64,000 bases of DNA from JACCTU01 sp963700495. Its GTDB lineage: Bacteria > Actinomycetota > Thermoleophilia > Gaiellales > Gaiellaceae. Positions 18,569-25,473 of this stretch are shown in pieces. How positions within the stretch are numbered: position 1 is the first letter of the stretch; each line of letters begins with the position of its first letter. A program made the translations under genes and the position numbers. The notes beneath the pieces are model-generated. The model had not been told where the DNA came from and did no database searches. It saw only the letters and a list, made by a program, of their open reading frames with translations. The DNA is taken from assembly GCA_963700495.1 (NCBI GenBank), contig CAVOXT010000006.1, positions 496,001-560,000 of the forward strand, read 5' to 3'.

Positions 18569-19303
18569 GTGCCCTCCGCTGAAATGAGGAACACACTCGA
18601 ACCCGCCGAGCCGTCCCGCCGGAACGTGCTGCGCGACCTCATCGAGTCCTCCGACCAGCGGGTGAGGGGCGCTGCCACGAACGCCACGAGGTCGCTCGTC
18701 GATGCAAGTTCGTCTCGCTATGAGCGATCGATCGACCGCATGCTGGCCACGCCCGTCCGGGTCACCTCGGCGGCCGAGGGTCGAGCCCTGCTCGCCTCGG
18801 AGGAGGGAACGGAGGCCGCCGCCGACAATCTGCAGCGGGCGATCGTATTCGCCGTGCCGGTCTTGCGGAGGGTCGCGAGAGGGGCGCGGTTCACCAAGCT
18901 GCCCTGGGTGCTCGTGGGTTCCACCGCGCTCTCCAGCGGCCTCACCGTGATCACCGGCGCGCGTGAGGTGCAGGTGCTCGGCTCACTCATTGCCCACCGC
19001 ATCCAAGAGACGACCGGGGAGGCGGCCGATCCGGCGCTCGTGAAGAAGCTCGCAGTCGAACTCTACCTGGCGCCGAAGCGGGTGCCTGAGCTCTCGGATC
19101 GTCGGCTGCGGCTCGGCGGCCTGATGAGGCGATGGGTCGTTCGCGGCGTCTTCGGGCGGAAGACCGGCAAAGCCACGGCCAAGGCGCTCGACGCAGCCGA
19201 ACAACTCGACATGCGCCCGCACGTCGCCCGGTGGGCGGAGCTCGAAAGTTCGTCCTCTCCGGCGCTACGGGCGGATGGGACCGCAGGACCCACCAGAACC
19301 TGA
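18569..19303 (+). CDS. Conserved-looking protein of unknown function
   Basis: A 244-residue protein (start ATG 18569, alternative ATG 18584). It has a charged helical N-terminus, a moderately hydrophobic stretch around residues 112-136 (LPWVLVGSTALSSGLTVITG), and a basic C-terminal half (LRLGGLMRRWVVRGVFGRKT). I do not recognise a family. It may associate with the membrane peripherally. The codon usage looks coding and no better frame exists. The 147 bases before it show no other gene. Confidence 0.6.
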   Translation: MPSAEMRNTLEPAEPSRRNVLRDLIESSDQRVRGAATNATRSLVDASSSRYERSIDRMLATPVRVTSAAEGRALLASEEGTEAAADNLQRAIVFAVPVLRRVARGARFTKLPWVLVGSTALSSGLTVITGAREVQVLGSLIAHRIQETTGEAADPALVKKLAVELYLAPKRVPELSDRRLRLGGLMRRWVVRGVFGRKTGKATAKALDAAEQLDMRPHVARWAELESSSSPALRADGTAGPTRT

Positions 19304-19363
19304 GCTGCGCGAGCGTCTGCCGACCACAGGCCGGAGTATCGTCGGAGTCGGTTGGCGGGCCGC

Positions 19364-20005
19364 ATGAAGCTCTATCCCGACGTTCCCGCGAGGCGTAGGT
19401 CGACGATTCTGCGTGATCTCGCTCTCCTCGGACTCGTGCTGCTCTTCGCGTGGGCGGGCTTCAAGGTGCACGACGCGGTCGACAGCTTGGCGGTGCTGGG
19501 CTCCGGCGTGAAGGATGCCGGCCTCTCGGTTCAGAGCGGTTTCGGCTCCGCGGCTGGTGCGGTTGAGGGGATCCCGCTCGTGGGTGGAAGTCTCGCCGGC
19601 GCGCTCGAGGACGCCGGGCAAGGAAGCGGCGGGAACGTGGCGGCGCTCGGACAACAGGGTGAGGACGAGGTTCACCGCCTCGCGCTGACGCTCGGGCTCA
19701 TCGTGTTCGCACTACCGACGATTCTCGTGCTCGTGATCATGGTGCCCCCACGCGTCCGGCAGATCCGGCAGCTGGAAGCCGCAAACGCCGCGCTCGTCGA
19801 CACGCATGACCCCGAGCGGCGACGGGTGCTCGCGATGCGGGCCGCGTTCGGTCTCTCGTACCTGACGCTGCTCAGCTATACGCGTGATCCACTCGGCGAC
19901 CTCGTCGCGGGACGCTACGACCCGCTCGTCGCTGCCGCGCTCGACGACGCAGGGATCCGGCGACCAACGGCCGGTGGGACTGCAACCGCCACTCCGCCGG
20001 CCTGA
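19364..20005 (+). CDS. Membrane protein of unknown function
   Basis: A 213-residue protein from ATG 19364, with an in-frame TTG at 19352. A first transmembrane helix lies at about residues 19-34 (LALLGLVLLFAWAGFK) and a second at about 108-128 (LTLGLIVFALPTILVLVIMV). Between them is an outer Gly/Ser-rich loop. The C-terminal 80 residues are cytoplasmic and charged (PPRVRQIRQLEAANAALVDT). No family is recognised. It follows the 18569 gene at 60 bases and could be in its operon. Confidence 0.6.
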   Translation: MKLYPDVPARRRSTILRDLALLGLVLLFAWAGFKVHDAVDSLAVLGSGVKDAGLSVQSGFGSAAGAVEGIPLVGGSLAGALEDAGQGSGGNVAALGQQGEDEVHRLALTLGLIVFALPTILVLVIMVPPRVRQIRQLEAANAALVDTHDPERRRVLAMRAAFGLSYLTLLSYTRDPLGDLVAGRYDPLVAAALDDAGIRRPTAGGTATATPPA

Positions 20006-20136
20006 GCCGGATTTCGCACGGCCTTTGTCTCTCCGGGATGCAAACCACGAAGGCTGGCAAGACAAGAATGCCTCCAGGATCGTCCCCCGAGCCGACCCAC
20101 CACCTACTAATCGCGATGCGGGAGGCGTAACCTCGA

Positions 20137-20210
20137 ACGTACGAGGGTCCTCGCTTTGTTGGATAGCCTCCACCCCCCCTGCGGCCGGGGGTGCGGGGAC
20201 CCTCGTACGT
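20137..20210. repeat. Nested inverted repeat in a 419-base gene-free stretch
   Basis: ACGTACGAGGGTCC (20137-20150) is repeated as its exact reverse complement at 20197-20210. Inside, CACCCCC and GGGGGTG form a second stem (about 20170-20193). The whole could fold into a long two-step hairpin. It may end the transcript of the 19364 gene, be a structured RNA, or be a miniature mobile element. The rest of the gene-free stretch, 20006-20424, shows no gene, tRNA or other repeat that I can support. Confidence 0.6.
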
Positions 20211-20424
20211 GACGGCGTCTGCTCGCACCAAGCGGCTCGGCGAGACGCGGGACGGAAGTGGGACGCAGGCGGCCGCAAAACCGTTGCCTGCGCCCCACAC
20301 GCCCGAATCAGACCCCCCGACGAGCCTCCCAGCCTTTCAGGCCCGCCCGATACGTCCCAGCACCCAAGTCACTCCAAATCCAAGCGTTCGCAGCCTTAAC
20401 CGACTGGAACCCATCCGTCCTACA

Positions 20425-20505
20425 TCACGCACGTCTCCGACGCATGTAGCCGAGGACGGCGAGAACAAGAACGACGATGATGACAATCCAAAGCCAGGTC
20501 GGCAC
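20425..20505 (-). CDS. 26-residue single-pass membrane peptide
   Basis: From GTG 20505 the frame encodes MPTWLWIVIIVVLVLAVLGY plus a short basic tail MRRRRA. This is a single transmembrane helix with a positive-inside C-terminus. GAAAGGA lies six bases before the GTG. Very short actinobacterial proteins of this shape (MPxWLWIVIIV...) are common. The role is unknown. Confidence 0.55.
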   Translation of the reverse strand: MPTWLWIVIIVVLVLAVLGYMRRRRA

Positions 20506-20585
20506 GTGTTCCTTTCGTTGGATACGTGACGACTGTACGACGAGCCGGTCGGTGTTCGCAACATGCGTCGAGCTCGCGCCTGAAA

Positions 20586-20617
20586 CAGGAAGGGCGGTCC
20601 GAAGACCGCCCTTCCTG
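20586..20617 (-). terminator. Rho-independent terminator of the fasciclin gene
   Basis: A perfect 14-bp stem (20586-20599 with 20604-20617) with a TTCG tetraloop on the minus strand is followed by TTTCA. It lies 87 bases beyond the stop of the first fasciclin gene. Confidence 0.8.
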
Positions 20618-20703
20618 GTGAGCACGTGACCGGAGGCTGCGGCACCCGCCGTCCACGTTCCCCAAGAGTATCGGCCTTCCCCGCGCGAACTTTAGTGCTC
20701 CTG

Positions 20704-21201
20704 CTAACGCGGGATCAGCACCTTGTTGATGACATGGATGACACCGTTGGAGGCTTCGACGTCGGCGGTGGTGACACGTGCACCCCCGACGGTGACCTTG
20801 CCGTTGCGGACGCTGATCGCGACCGACTGTCCGTTCAGCGTCTTCGCCGTCTTGAGCTTCACGACCTTGGCCGAGGTGACCTTGCCTTTGACGACGTGGT
20901 AGAGCAGGACCGAGCGGAGCTTCGCCTTGTCGGCGGCGAGCGACGCGAGGGTCGCCTTCGGCACCTTGGCGAACGCCGCGTCGGTCGGAGCGAAGACCGT
21001 GTACGGGCCTTTGCCCTGGAGCGTGCCGGCAAGGCCGGCTTGCTTCAGCAGTGAGGCGAGCGTCTTGAACTGCCCTGCCGCGACCGCCGTCTGAACGATG
21101 TTGCTCTCTTCGCGGGCGTTTGCCGACGCGGACGCACCGACAGCAGTGCCTCCCACGGCGATGATTGCGAGTGACGCGATGATGATGCGGATGCGATTCA
21201 T
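20704..21201 (-). CDS. Exported fasciclin domain protein
   Basis: A 165-residue protein with a signal peptide (residues 1-28, IIIASLAIIAVGGTAVGASA) and one FAS1 domain. It has the conserved blocks FKTLASLLKQAGL, GPYTVFAPTDAAFAKVP, LLYHVVKGKV and the closing DVEASNGVIHVINKVLIP. FAS1 domains mediate cell adhesion or matrix binding. It lies 18 bases downstream of a second fasciclin gene lacking a signal peptide, and they are probably cotranscribed, ending at the UUCG hairpin. Confidence 0.93.
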   Translation of the reverse strand: MNRIRIIIASLAIIAVGGTAVGASASANAREESNIVQTAVAAGQFKTLASLLKQAGLAGTLQGKGPYTVFAPTDAAFAKVPKATLASLAADKAKLRSVLLYHVVKGKVTSAKVVKLKTAKTLNGQSVAISVRNGKVTVGGARVTTADVEASNGVIHVINKVLIPR

Positions 21202-21219
21202 TTCCGAGTTCCTTTCCGA

Positions 21220-21633
21220 CTAGGCGGCCGCAGGAAGCAGCACGCGGTCGATGACGTGGATCAGGCCGTTGCTGGCCTCGATGTCGGCGCTGACGACCTT
21301 CGCGTCGCCGGCGTGGATGCCGCCGTCGACCGAAAGCGGAAGCCCGCTGCCCTGCACGGTCGGCGCAGACGTGAGCTGGGCGGCCTCGGCAGCCGTCACG
21401 GCTCCAGGGACGACGTGGTACGTGAGGACGTCCGTCAGCTTCGCCGGGTCGGCAAGAAGCGACTCGAGCGTCCCCTTGGGAAGCTGCGCGAACGCCTCGT
21501 CCGTCGGGGCGAAGACGGTGAACGGGCCGTCACTGCGAAGCGTCGGCTCCAGGCCGGCAGCCTCGACAGCTGCGAGCAGCGTGGTGAACGAACCTGCCTC
21601 GCGGGCGGTGTCGACGATGTCGTGCTGTTCCAT
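21220..21633 (-). CDS. Fasciclin domain protein without signal peptide
   Basis: A 137-residue protein that is essentially one FAS1 domain: FTTLLAAVEAAGL, GPFTVFAPTDEAFAQLP, LTYHVVPGAV, ADIEASNGLIHVIDRVLLP. The start ATG 21633 has GGAG seven bases upstream. No signal peptide or transmembrane segment is visible, so it is either cytoplasmic or exported by another route. It is closely related to the next gene and probably arose by tandem duplication. Confidence 0.92.
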   Translation of the reverse strand: MEQHDIVDTAREAGSFTTLLAAVEAAGLEPTLRSDGPFTVFAPTDEAFAQLPKGTLESLLADPAKLTDVLTYHVVPGAVTAAEAAQLTSAPTVQGSGLPLSVDGGIHAGDAKVVSADIEASNGLIHVIDRVLLPAAA

Positions 21634-21667
21634 CTGGTGCTCCTTTGCTGTGTTCGGAGGGGTCAGG

Positions 21668-21919
21668 TCAGTTGGATGCGGACGCGGGGGTCGCCCGACG
21701 CACGTCCGCGGGGCGGCGCCGTCGTGCGAGCAGGGCGACGGTCCCGTAGACGCCGGCGAGCCCGACAAGCCCGTAGACGATCCGGCTGGCGGCGTTCGTC
21801 TCGCCGAAGTCGAGCCCGAATACGGCGGCGACGAGATCGAACTCGGCGACCGCGACGAGGCCCCAGTTGAGCGCCCCGACGAGTACGAGTGCGGCGGCGA
21901 GAACATCGAGCTTCTTCAC
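21668..21919 (-). CDS. DUF378 membrane protein
   Basis: An 83-residue protein with the DUF378 pattern: a first helix with LDVLAAALVLVGALNWGLVA and a second with ASRIVYGLVGLAGVYGTVAL, separated by a short loop. The start is GTG 21919, with AGGAGGTG 8 bases before it. It is divergent from the MerR/B12 regulator and leads the fasciclin genes on the same strand. The function is unknown; it is an inner membrane protein. Confidence 0.85.
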   Translation of the reverse strand: MKKLDVLAAALVLVGALNWGLVAVAEFDLVAAVFGLDFGETNAASRIVYGLVGLAGVYGTVALLARRRRPADVRRATPASASN

Positions 21920-21933
21920 TTTCGTTCACCTCC

Positions 21934-22019
21934 TGTATAGATGTTGTTCATGTCGCGCCAGGCTAGTCGAACGAGCGAGCCTTGTCAAGGTGTTGTTTCG
22001 CTGTTGTATAGTTGCTGTC
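21934..22019. promoter_or_regulatory. Divergent promoter region with MerR-type spacing
   Basis: For the rightward gene, TTGTCA (about 21983-21988) and TATAGT (22007-22012) are about 18-19 bp apart, the long spacing typical of MerR-controlled promoters. The -10 box sits 7 bases before the GTG at 22020, so the transcript would be leaderless. GTTGTATAGTTG (22003-22014) overlaps the -10, and a related TGTATAGATGTTG lies at 21934-21946 next to the DUF378 start. These are likely operator half-sites. Confidence 0.55.
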
Positions 22020-22907
22020 GTGGCGAGCGAAACCGTGTTGCGGATCGGCGAGCTGAGCAAGCGCTCGGGCGTGAGCCCCGAGCTCTTGCGGGCGTGGGAA
22101 CGCCGCTACGGCCTGCTTCGCCCTGTCCGCTCGGCCGGAGGCCTACGGCTCTACTCGACCGAGGACCTCGAACGGGTGCGCCTGATGCGGCAGCATCTCG
22201 CCGGCGGGCTCGCCGCCGCCGAGGCGGCGGCGCTCGCGTCGCGGGCTCTGCTCGGCGAGGTCCAGGCCCTGCCGGAGCTCGCGCGGGAGCGGGCGCGCGA
22301 CGACCTCGCCGAGGCACTCGACAGCTTCGACGAGCCGCGGGCGCAGGCGGTTCTCGACCGGCTGCTCGGCGTCGCGACCGTCGACGCACTCCTCTCCGAG
22401 GTCGTTCTTCCCTACCTCCACGACCTCGGCGACCGCTGGCAGCGCGGCGAGGCTTCGATCGCGCAGGAGCACTTCGCCTCGAGCGTGCTGCGGGGCCGTC
22501 TGCTCGGGCTGGCCCGCGACTGGGGCCGTGGCCTCGGACCGCTCGCCGTGCTCGCCTGCCTGCCCGGCGAGCGGCACGATCTCGGCCTGATCGCGTTCGG
22601 GCTCGCGCTCCGCTCCCGCGGCTGGCGGATCGGCTACCTCGGCAGCGACACGCCGCTCGAGACGCTCGACGAGGCCGCCGGGTCGCTCGCGCCCAGCCTC
22701 GTCGTGCTCAGCGCGAGTACCGCTGAGCGAGTCCGCGACGCCGAGCCTCAGCTCCGGGCACTCGCGCAGCACCACCGGCTCGCCCTCGGCGGTGCCGGCG
22801 TCGCCGACGTCGACGGCGCGAGCATCGACGCGCTTCTTCTGACCGGCGACCCGGTCGCGGAAGCAGATCGCGTGACGGCGCGCATTCAGGCAACCGGCCC
22901 CGGATGA
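22020..22907 (+). CDS. MerR-family regulator with B12-binding domain, CarH/LitR photoreceptor type
   Basis: A 295-residue protein. Residues 7-75 are a MerR winged helix (LRIGELSKRSGVSPELLRAW then ERRYGLLRP). Residues 85-165 are the helical cap domain with W140-x9-E150-H151, the motif that packs over the adenosyl group in CarH. Residues 174-295 are a cobalamin-binding Rossmann domain with E184-R-H186-D-L-G189, where H186 would be the lower cobalt ligand. The W-to-H spacing of 46 equals that in Thermus CarH. CarH tetramers with adenosylcobalamin repress in the dark and release on illumination. It overlaps a likely operator. Two genes follow on the same strand and are probably cotranscribed. Confidence 0.9.
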   Translation: MASETVLRIGELSKRSGVSPELLRAWERRYGLLRPVRSAGGLRLYSTEDLERVRLMRQHLAGGLAAAEAAALASRALLGEVQALPELARERARDDLAEALDSFDEPRAQAVLDRLLGVATVDALLSEVVLPYLHDLGDRWQRGEASIAQEHFASSVLRGRLLGLARDWGRGLGPLAVLACLPGERHDLGLIAFGLALRSRGWRIGYLGSDTPLETLDEAAGSLAPSLVVLSASTAERVRDAEPQLRALAQHHRLALGGAGVADVDGASIDALLLTGDPVAEADRVTARIQATGPG

Positions 22908-22922
22908 CGCGCCGATCCACCG

Positions 22923-23447
22923 ATGCCGCGCGAGCTTGACGGCTGGCACTCGAGCGAGCGGCGGCGCGCCGACGGCTCGATCGAGACCGAGCAGCGAATG
23001 CTCGCAGAGCACGCAGTCGTCGGGACTTCCGAGGAGGGTGGGCGATTGCTCGGCCGCCGCTACTGGCTCGAGGTGACTCGTGCCAGTCGCGGGCTCCTGC
23101 GTTGTCGCGAGAGCGCGGAAGGGGTCGAATTGCGCCTGCTCGGCTTCGGCCCCACGCTCCTAAGGCTGGGACCTGCGCAGATCACCATCGAGAAGGAGCA
23201 GGTCAGCTGCCGGTATCCGATCCGCGGCGGCCTGCTCTCGCGGCGCGCCGACGGTGCGCTCACCCTCTCGCAGATCGGCAGTGAGCGGCCCGAGTTGCGC
23301 GTCGCGGTGACCGGTTTCTTTGCGCGCCTGGGTGTGCGGCCCGGCTTCCCGCGATGGAGCGGCACGATCTACGAGCAGATCCAGCGCCGTGTGCACGTCG
23401 CAATCAGCCGCCGCTACTTCAGCCGTTTGATCGAAGAGACGCGGTGA
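22923..23447 (+). CDS. Protein of unknown function in the carH-like operon
   Basis: A 174-residue protein from ATG 22923, 15 bases after the regulator stop. It has no signal peptide or membrane segment. Strand-rich segments (GVELRLLGFGPTLLRLGPAQ, QVSCRYPIRGGLLSRRADGA) suggest a small-molecule-binding beta fold. The C-terminus is helical (IYEQIQRRVHVAISRRYFSR). I do not recognise the family. Its stop overlaps the GTG of the next gene (GTGA), indicating translational coupling to the NAD(P)-binding protein. Confidence 0.65.
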   Translation: MPRELDGWHSSERRRADGSIETEQRMLAEHAVVGTSEEGGRLLGRRYWLEVTRASRGLLRCRESAEGVELRLLGFGPTLLRLGPAQITIEKEQVSCRYPIRGGLLSRRADGALTLSQIGSERPELRVAVTGFFARLGVRPGFPRWSGTIYEQIQRRVHVAISRRYFSRLIEETR

Positions 23448-24341
23448 GAGTCGCCGTTCTCGGCGCGACCGGAGTCATCGGCCGCGCCCTCGTCCCGGTG
23501 CTGGCCGAGCGAGGCGAGGTCGTCGCCGTTTCACGACGCGGCATCGGGCCCGAGCACAACGGTGTGCGGGCCGTCGCCGCCGACGCGACGGACGCGCCGT
23601 CGATTCGCGGCGCGCTCGAGGGTGTCGACGTCGTCTACTACCTCGTCCATTCGCTCGGCTCGTCGAACTTCGCCGAGCTCGACCGTCGGGCGGCCTCCAC
23701 CGTCGCGCGTGAAGCCGAGCGGGCGGGCGTCGCCCAGATCGTCTACCTGGGCGGACTCGGCGACGACCGACCCGACCTCTCGCCGCATCTCAGAAGCAGG
23801 ATCGAGACCGCCGCCGCGCTCTCCGCCGGATCGGTTCCCGTCACCACGTTGCGCGCGGCGGTCGTCGTCGGCCGCGGCAGTGCCGGCTTCGAGACGATCG
23901 TCGCGCTCGTCGACCGGCTCCCGGCGATGGTCGCCCCGAGGTGGATCTCGACTCCGACGCAGCCGATCGCGCTCGCGGACGTCGTCCGCTATCTCGCAGG
24001 CGTCGCGCGCCGACCCGGAGACGATCGGCGAGAGCTTCGACGTCGGCGGCCCCGAGGTCCTCACCTACAGGCAGATGATCGAGCGTATTGCCGGCATCCG
24101 CGGCCGACGGCCGCTGATCGTCGAGGTGCCGATCCTGAGCCCGCGACTGTCCTCGTACTGGCTCCACCTCGTCACCCCAGTCCGGGCGGGCGTCGCGCGC
24201 CCGCTCATCGAGGGTCTCCGCAACCCGACGATCGCACGCGACGACCGCATCCAGCGCCTGCTTCCTTTCACCCTCACACCGTTCGACGACGCGGCGCGTG
24301 CGGCCTTGTCACCGCTGAGTGACGACGGGCGATCAAGGTGA
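23444..24341 (+). CDS. NAD(P)H-binding atypical SDR (NmrA/NDUFA9-like), one frameshift
   Basis: About 298 residues starting with the Rossmann loop VAVLGATGVIGRALVPVLAE. It continues with VDVVYYLVHSLGSSNF and VAQIVYLGGLGD, typical of the NAD(P)H-binding family near complex I subunit NDUFA9. The C-terminal part (FDVGGPEVLTYRQMIERIAG, then SSYWLHLVTPV) is in another frame. The break is the CC at 24010-24011; removing one C restores a continuous protein. It is coupled by GTGA to the preceding unknown gene in the carH-like operon. Some members lack dehydrogenase activity and act in lipid or quinone-related pathways. Confidence 0.8.
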
Positions 24342-24411
24342 CGAGGCGTCCCTCGCAGGACGGTGACCGGGACGCGCGACGCTCTTGTCTCAGCCTAGTG
24401 CCTTGAGTCGA

Positions 24412-24515
24412 CTCTCAGATAGGTACGCGCGTGCCTCAAGATGGGTAGCCGCCCCCGATGACGGCGAGGCGGCGCTGGCCGTACCGTCGATCTCGCCGCA
24501 CGGGCGGCCGTGCGG
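24412..24515 (+). ncRNA. Structured 5' leader (candidate riboswitch), copy 1
   Basis: This leader of methyltransferase gene 1 is repeated before methyltransferase gene 2 (25351-25452). Predicted pairing: GGTACG 24422-24427 with CGTACC 24480-24485; inside that, GCCGCC 24448-24453 with GGCGGC 24468-24473, capped by CCG-ATGA-CGG; and a separate hairpin CCGCACGG 24496-24503 with CCGTGCGG 24508-24515. The intervening AGATGGGTAGCCG is identical in both copies. It does not match a riboswitch class I know. Confidence 0.6.
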
Positions 24516-24544
24516 TTGAGCACCGCAGCAACCCGCCGGAAGTG

Positions 24545-25348
24545 ATGACTGAACACGTCCAGTTCTATGACGCCACGTACAGCAAGTTCCAGCTCGGCGC
24601 GCGACGGCGCGTGCGAGCCGAGACGTTTGCGCAGGACGAGGGCCAGAACAGTTGGCTGACGACCGACGAGTGGCGCGTCGCGCTCGACCGGCTGCAACTC
24701 AGGCCCGGCGCGAGGGCGCTCGACGTTGCGTGTGGCTCCGGCGGACCCGATCTCTTTCTCGCCCGCACGACGGGAGCCGAGGTCGTCGGCGTCGACATCA
24801 ACCGCCACGCGATCGAGACGGCGAACGAGCTCGCACGGCGACAGGGCCTCAACACACTCGCCCGCTTCCAGCCGGCCGACGCGTCGCGACCGCTGCCCTT
24901 CGAGGACGAGTCGTTCGACGCCGTCGTCTGCGTCGACTCCATCAACCACCTGCCCGACCGCCTGTCGGTGCTCTGCGATTGGCATCGACTGCTCAAGCCG
25001 GGCGGGCACGTCATGTTCACCGACCCGATAGTCGTCACAGGGCACCTCTCGAGCGAGGAGATCGCGCTCCGCGCCTCGATCGGCTTCTTCGTCTTCTCGC
25101 TGCTCGACGACGACAAGCGCCTGATCCGCGAAGCGGGGTTCGACCTCGTCAGCTGCGAGGACACGACCCGTAGCGTCGTCCGGGTGGCGCGCCGCTGGCT
25201 CGAGTCGCGGGCATACCACCGCGCCGAGCTCCTCGAAGACGAAGGCGAGGAGACATTCGTGGGAATGCAGAGCTTCTTGTCGGTCGTCCACGCCCTGGCT
25301 GAGGAGCGACGGCTCTCCCGTTTCACGTTCGTCGCTCGAGCCAACTGA
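24545..25348 (+). CDS. SAM-dependent methyltransferase 1 (class I)
   Basis: A 267-residue Rossmann methyltransferase. Motif I is ALDVACGSGGPDLFLA (residues 58-73), the acidic end of strand beta-2 is VVGVDINRHAI, and later come FDAVVCVDSINHL and LLKPGGHVMFTDP (post-I to motif III). Overall it resembles small-molecule methyltransferases of the UbiE/sarcosine-dimethylglycine type. The substrate cannot be named. The start is ATG 24545. Its leader contains the structured element shared with methyltransferase 2. No close sequence relation to methyltransferase 2 beyond the family motifs is visible. Confidence 0.88.
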   Translation: MTEHVQFYDATYSKFQLGARRRVRAETFAQDEGQNSWLTTDEWRVALDRLQLRPGARALDVACGSGGPDLFLARTTGAEVVGVDINRHAIETANELARRQGLNTLARFQPADASRPLPFEDESFDAVVCVDSINHLPDRLSVLCDWHRLLKPGGHVMFTDPIVVTGHLSSEEIALRASIGFFVFSLLDDDKRLIREAGFDLVSCEDTTRSVVRVARRWLESRAYHRAELLEDEGEETFVGMQSFLSVVHALAEERRLSRFTFVARAN

Positions 25349-25350
25349 AC

Positions 25351-25452
25351 CTCTCCAGATAGGTACGCGCGCGACTGAAGATGGGTAGCCGTCCCCGATG
25401 ACCGGGAGGCGGCACAGCCGTACCGTCGAGTTCCGCGCACGAAGTCGTGCGC
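25351..25452 (+). ncRNA. Structured 5' leader (candidate riboswitch), copy 2
   Basis: The second copy of the 24412 element begins 3 bases after the methyltransferase 1 stop. GGTACG 25362-25367 pairs with CGTACC. GCCGTC 25388-25393 pairs with GGCGGC 25408-25413, a GU wobble replacing a GC pair of copy 1. The last hairpin is GCGCACG 25435-25441 with CGTGCGC 25446-25452, whose outer pair is swapped C-G to G-C relative to copy 1. These changes keep the pairing and support an RNA structure. Confidence 0.6.
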
Positions 25453-25473
25453 CCGACACGAGGGAGACACCTG

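Noticed and set aside
20006..20424. A tRNA gene or attachment site in the gene-free stretch
   Set aside because: I could not form a cloverleaf with a TTCGA-type T-loop, and no flanking direct repeats or integrase are present.
24412..25429. Cobalamin or SAM riboswitch before the methyltransferases
   Set aside because: The CCCCCGATGAC part superficially recalls the cobalamin core, but there is no GCCACTG box, the element is too short, and SAM-I/IV and SAH core sequences are absent.
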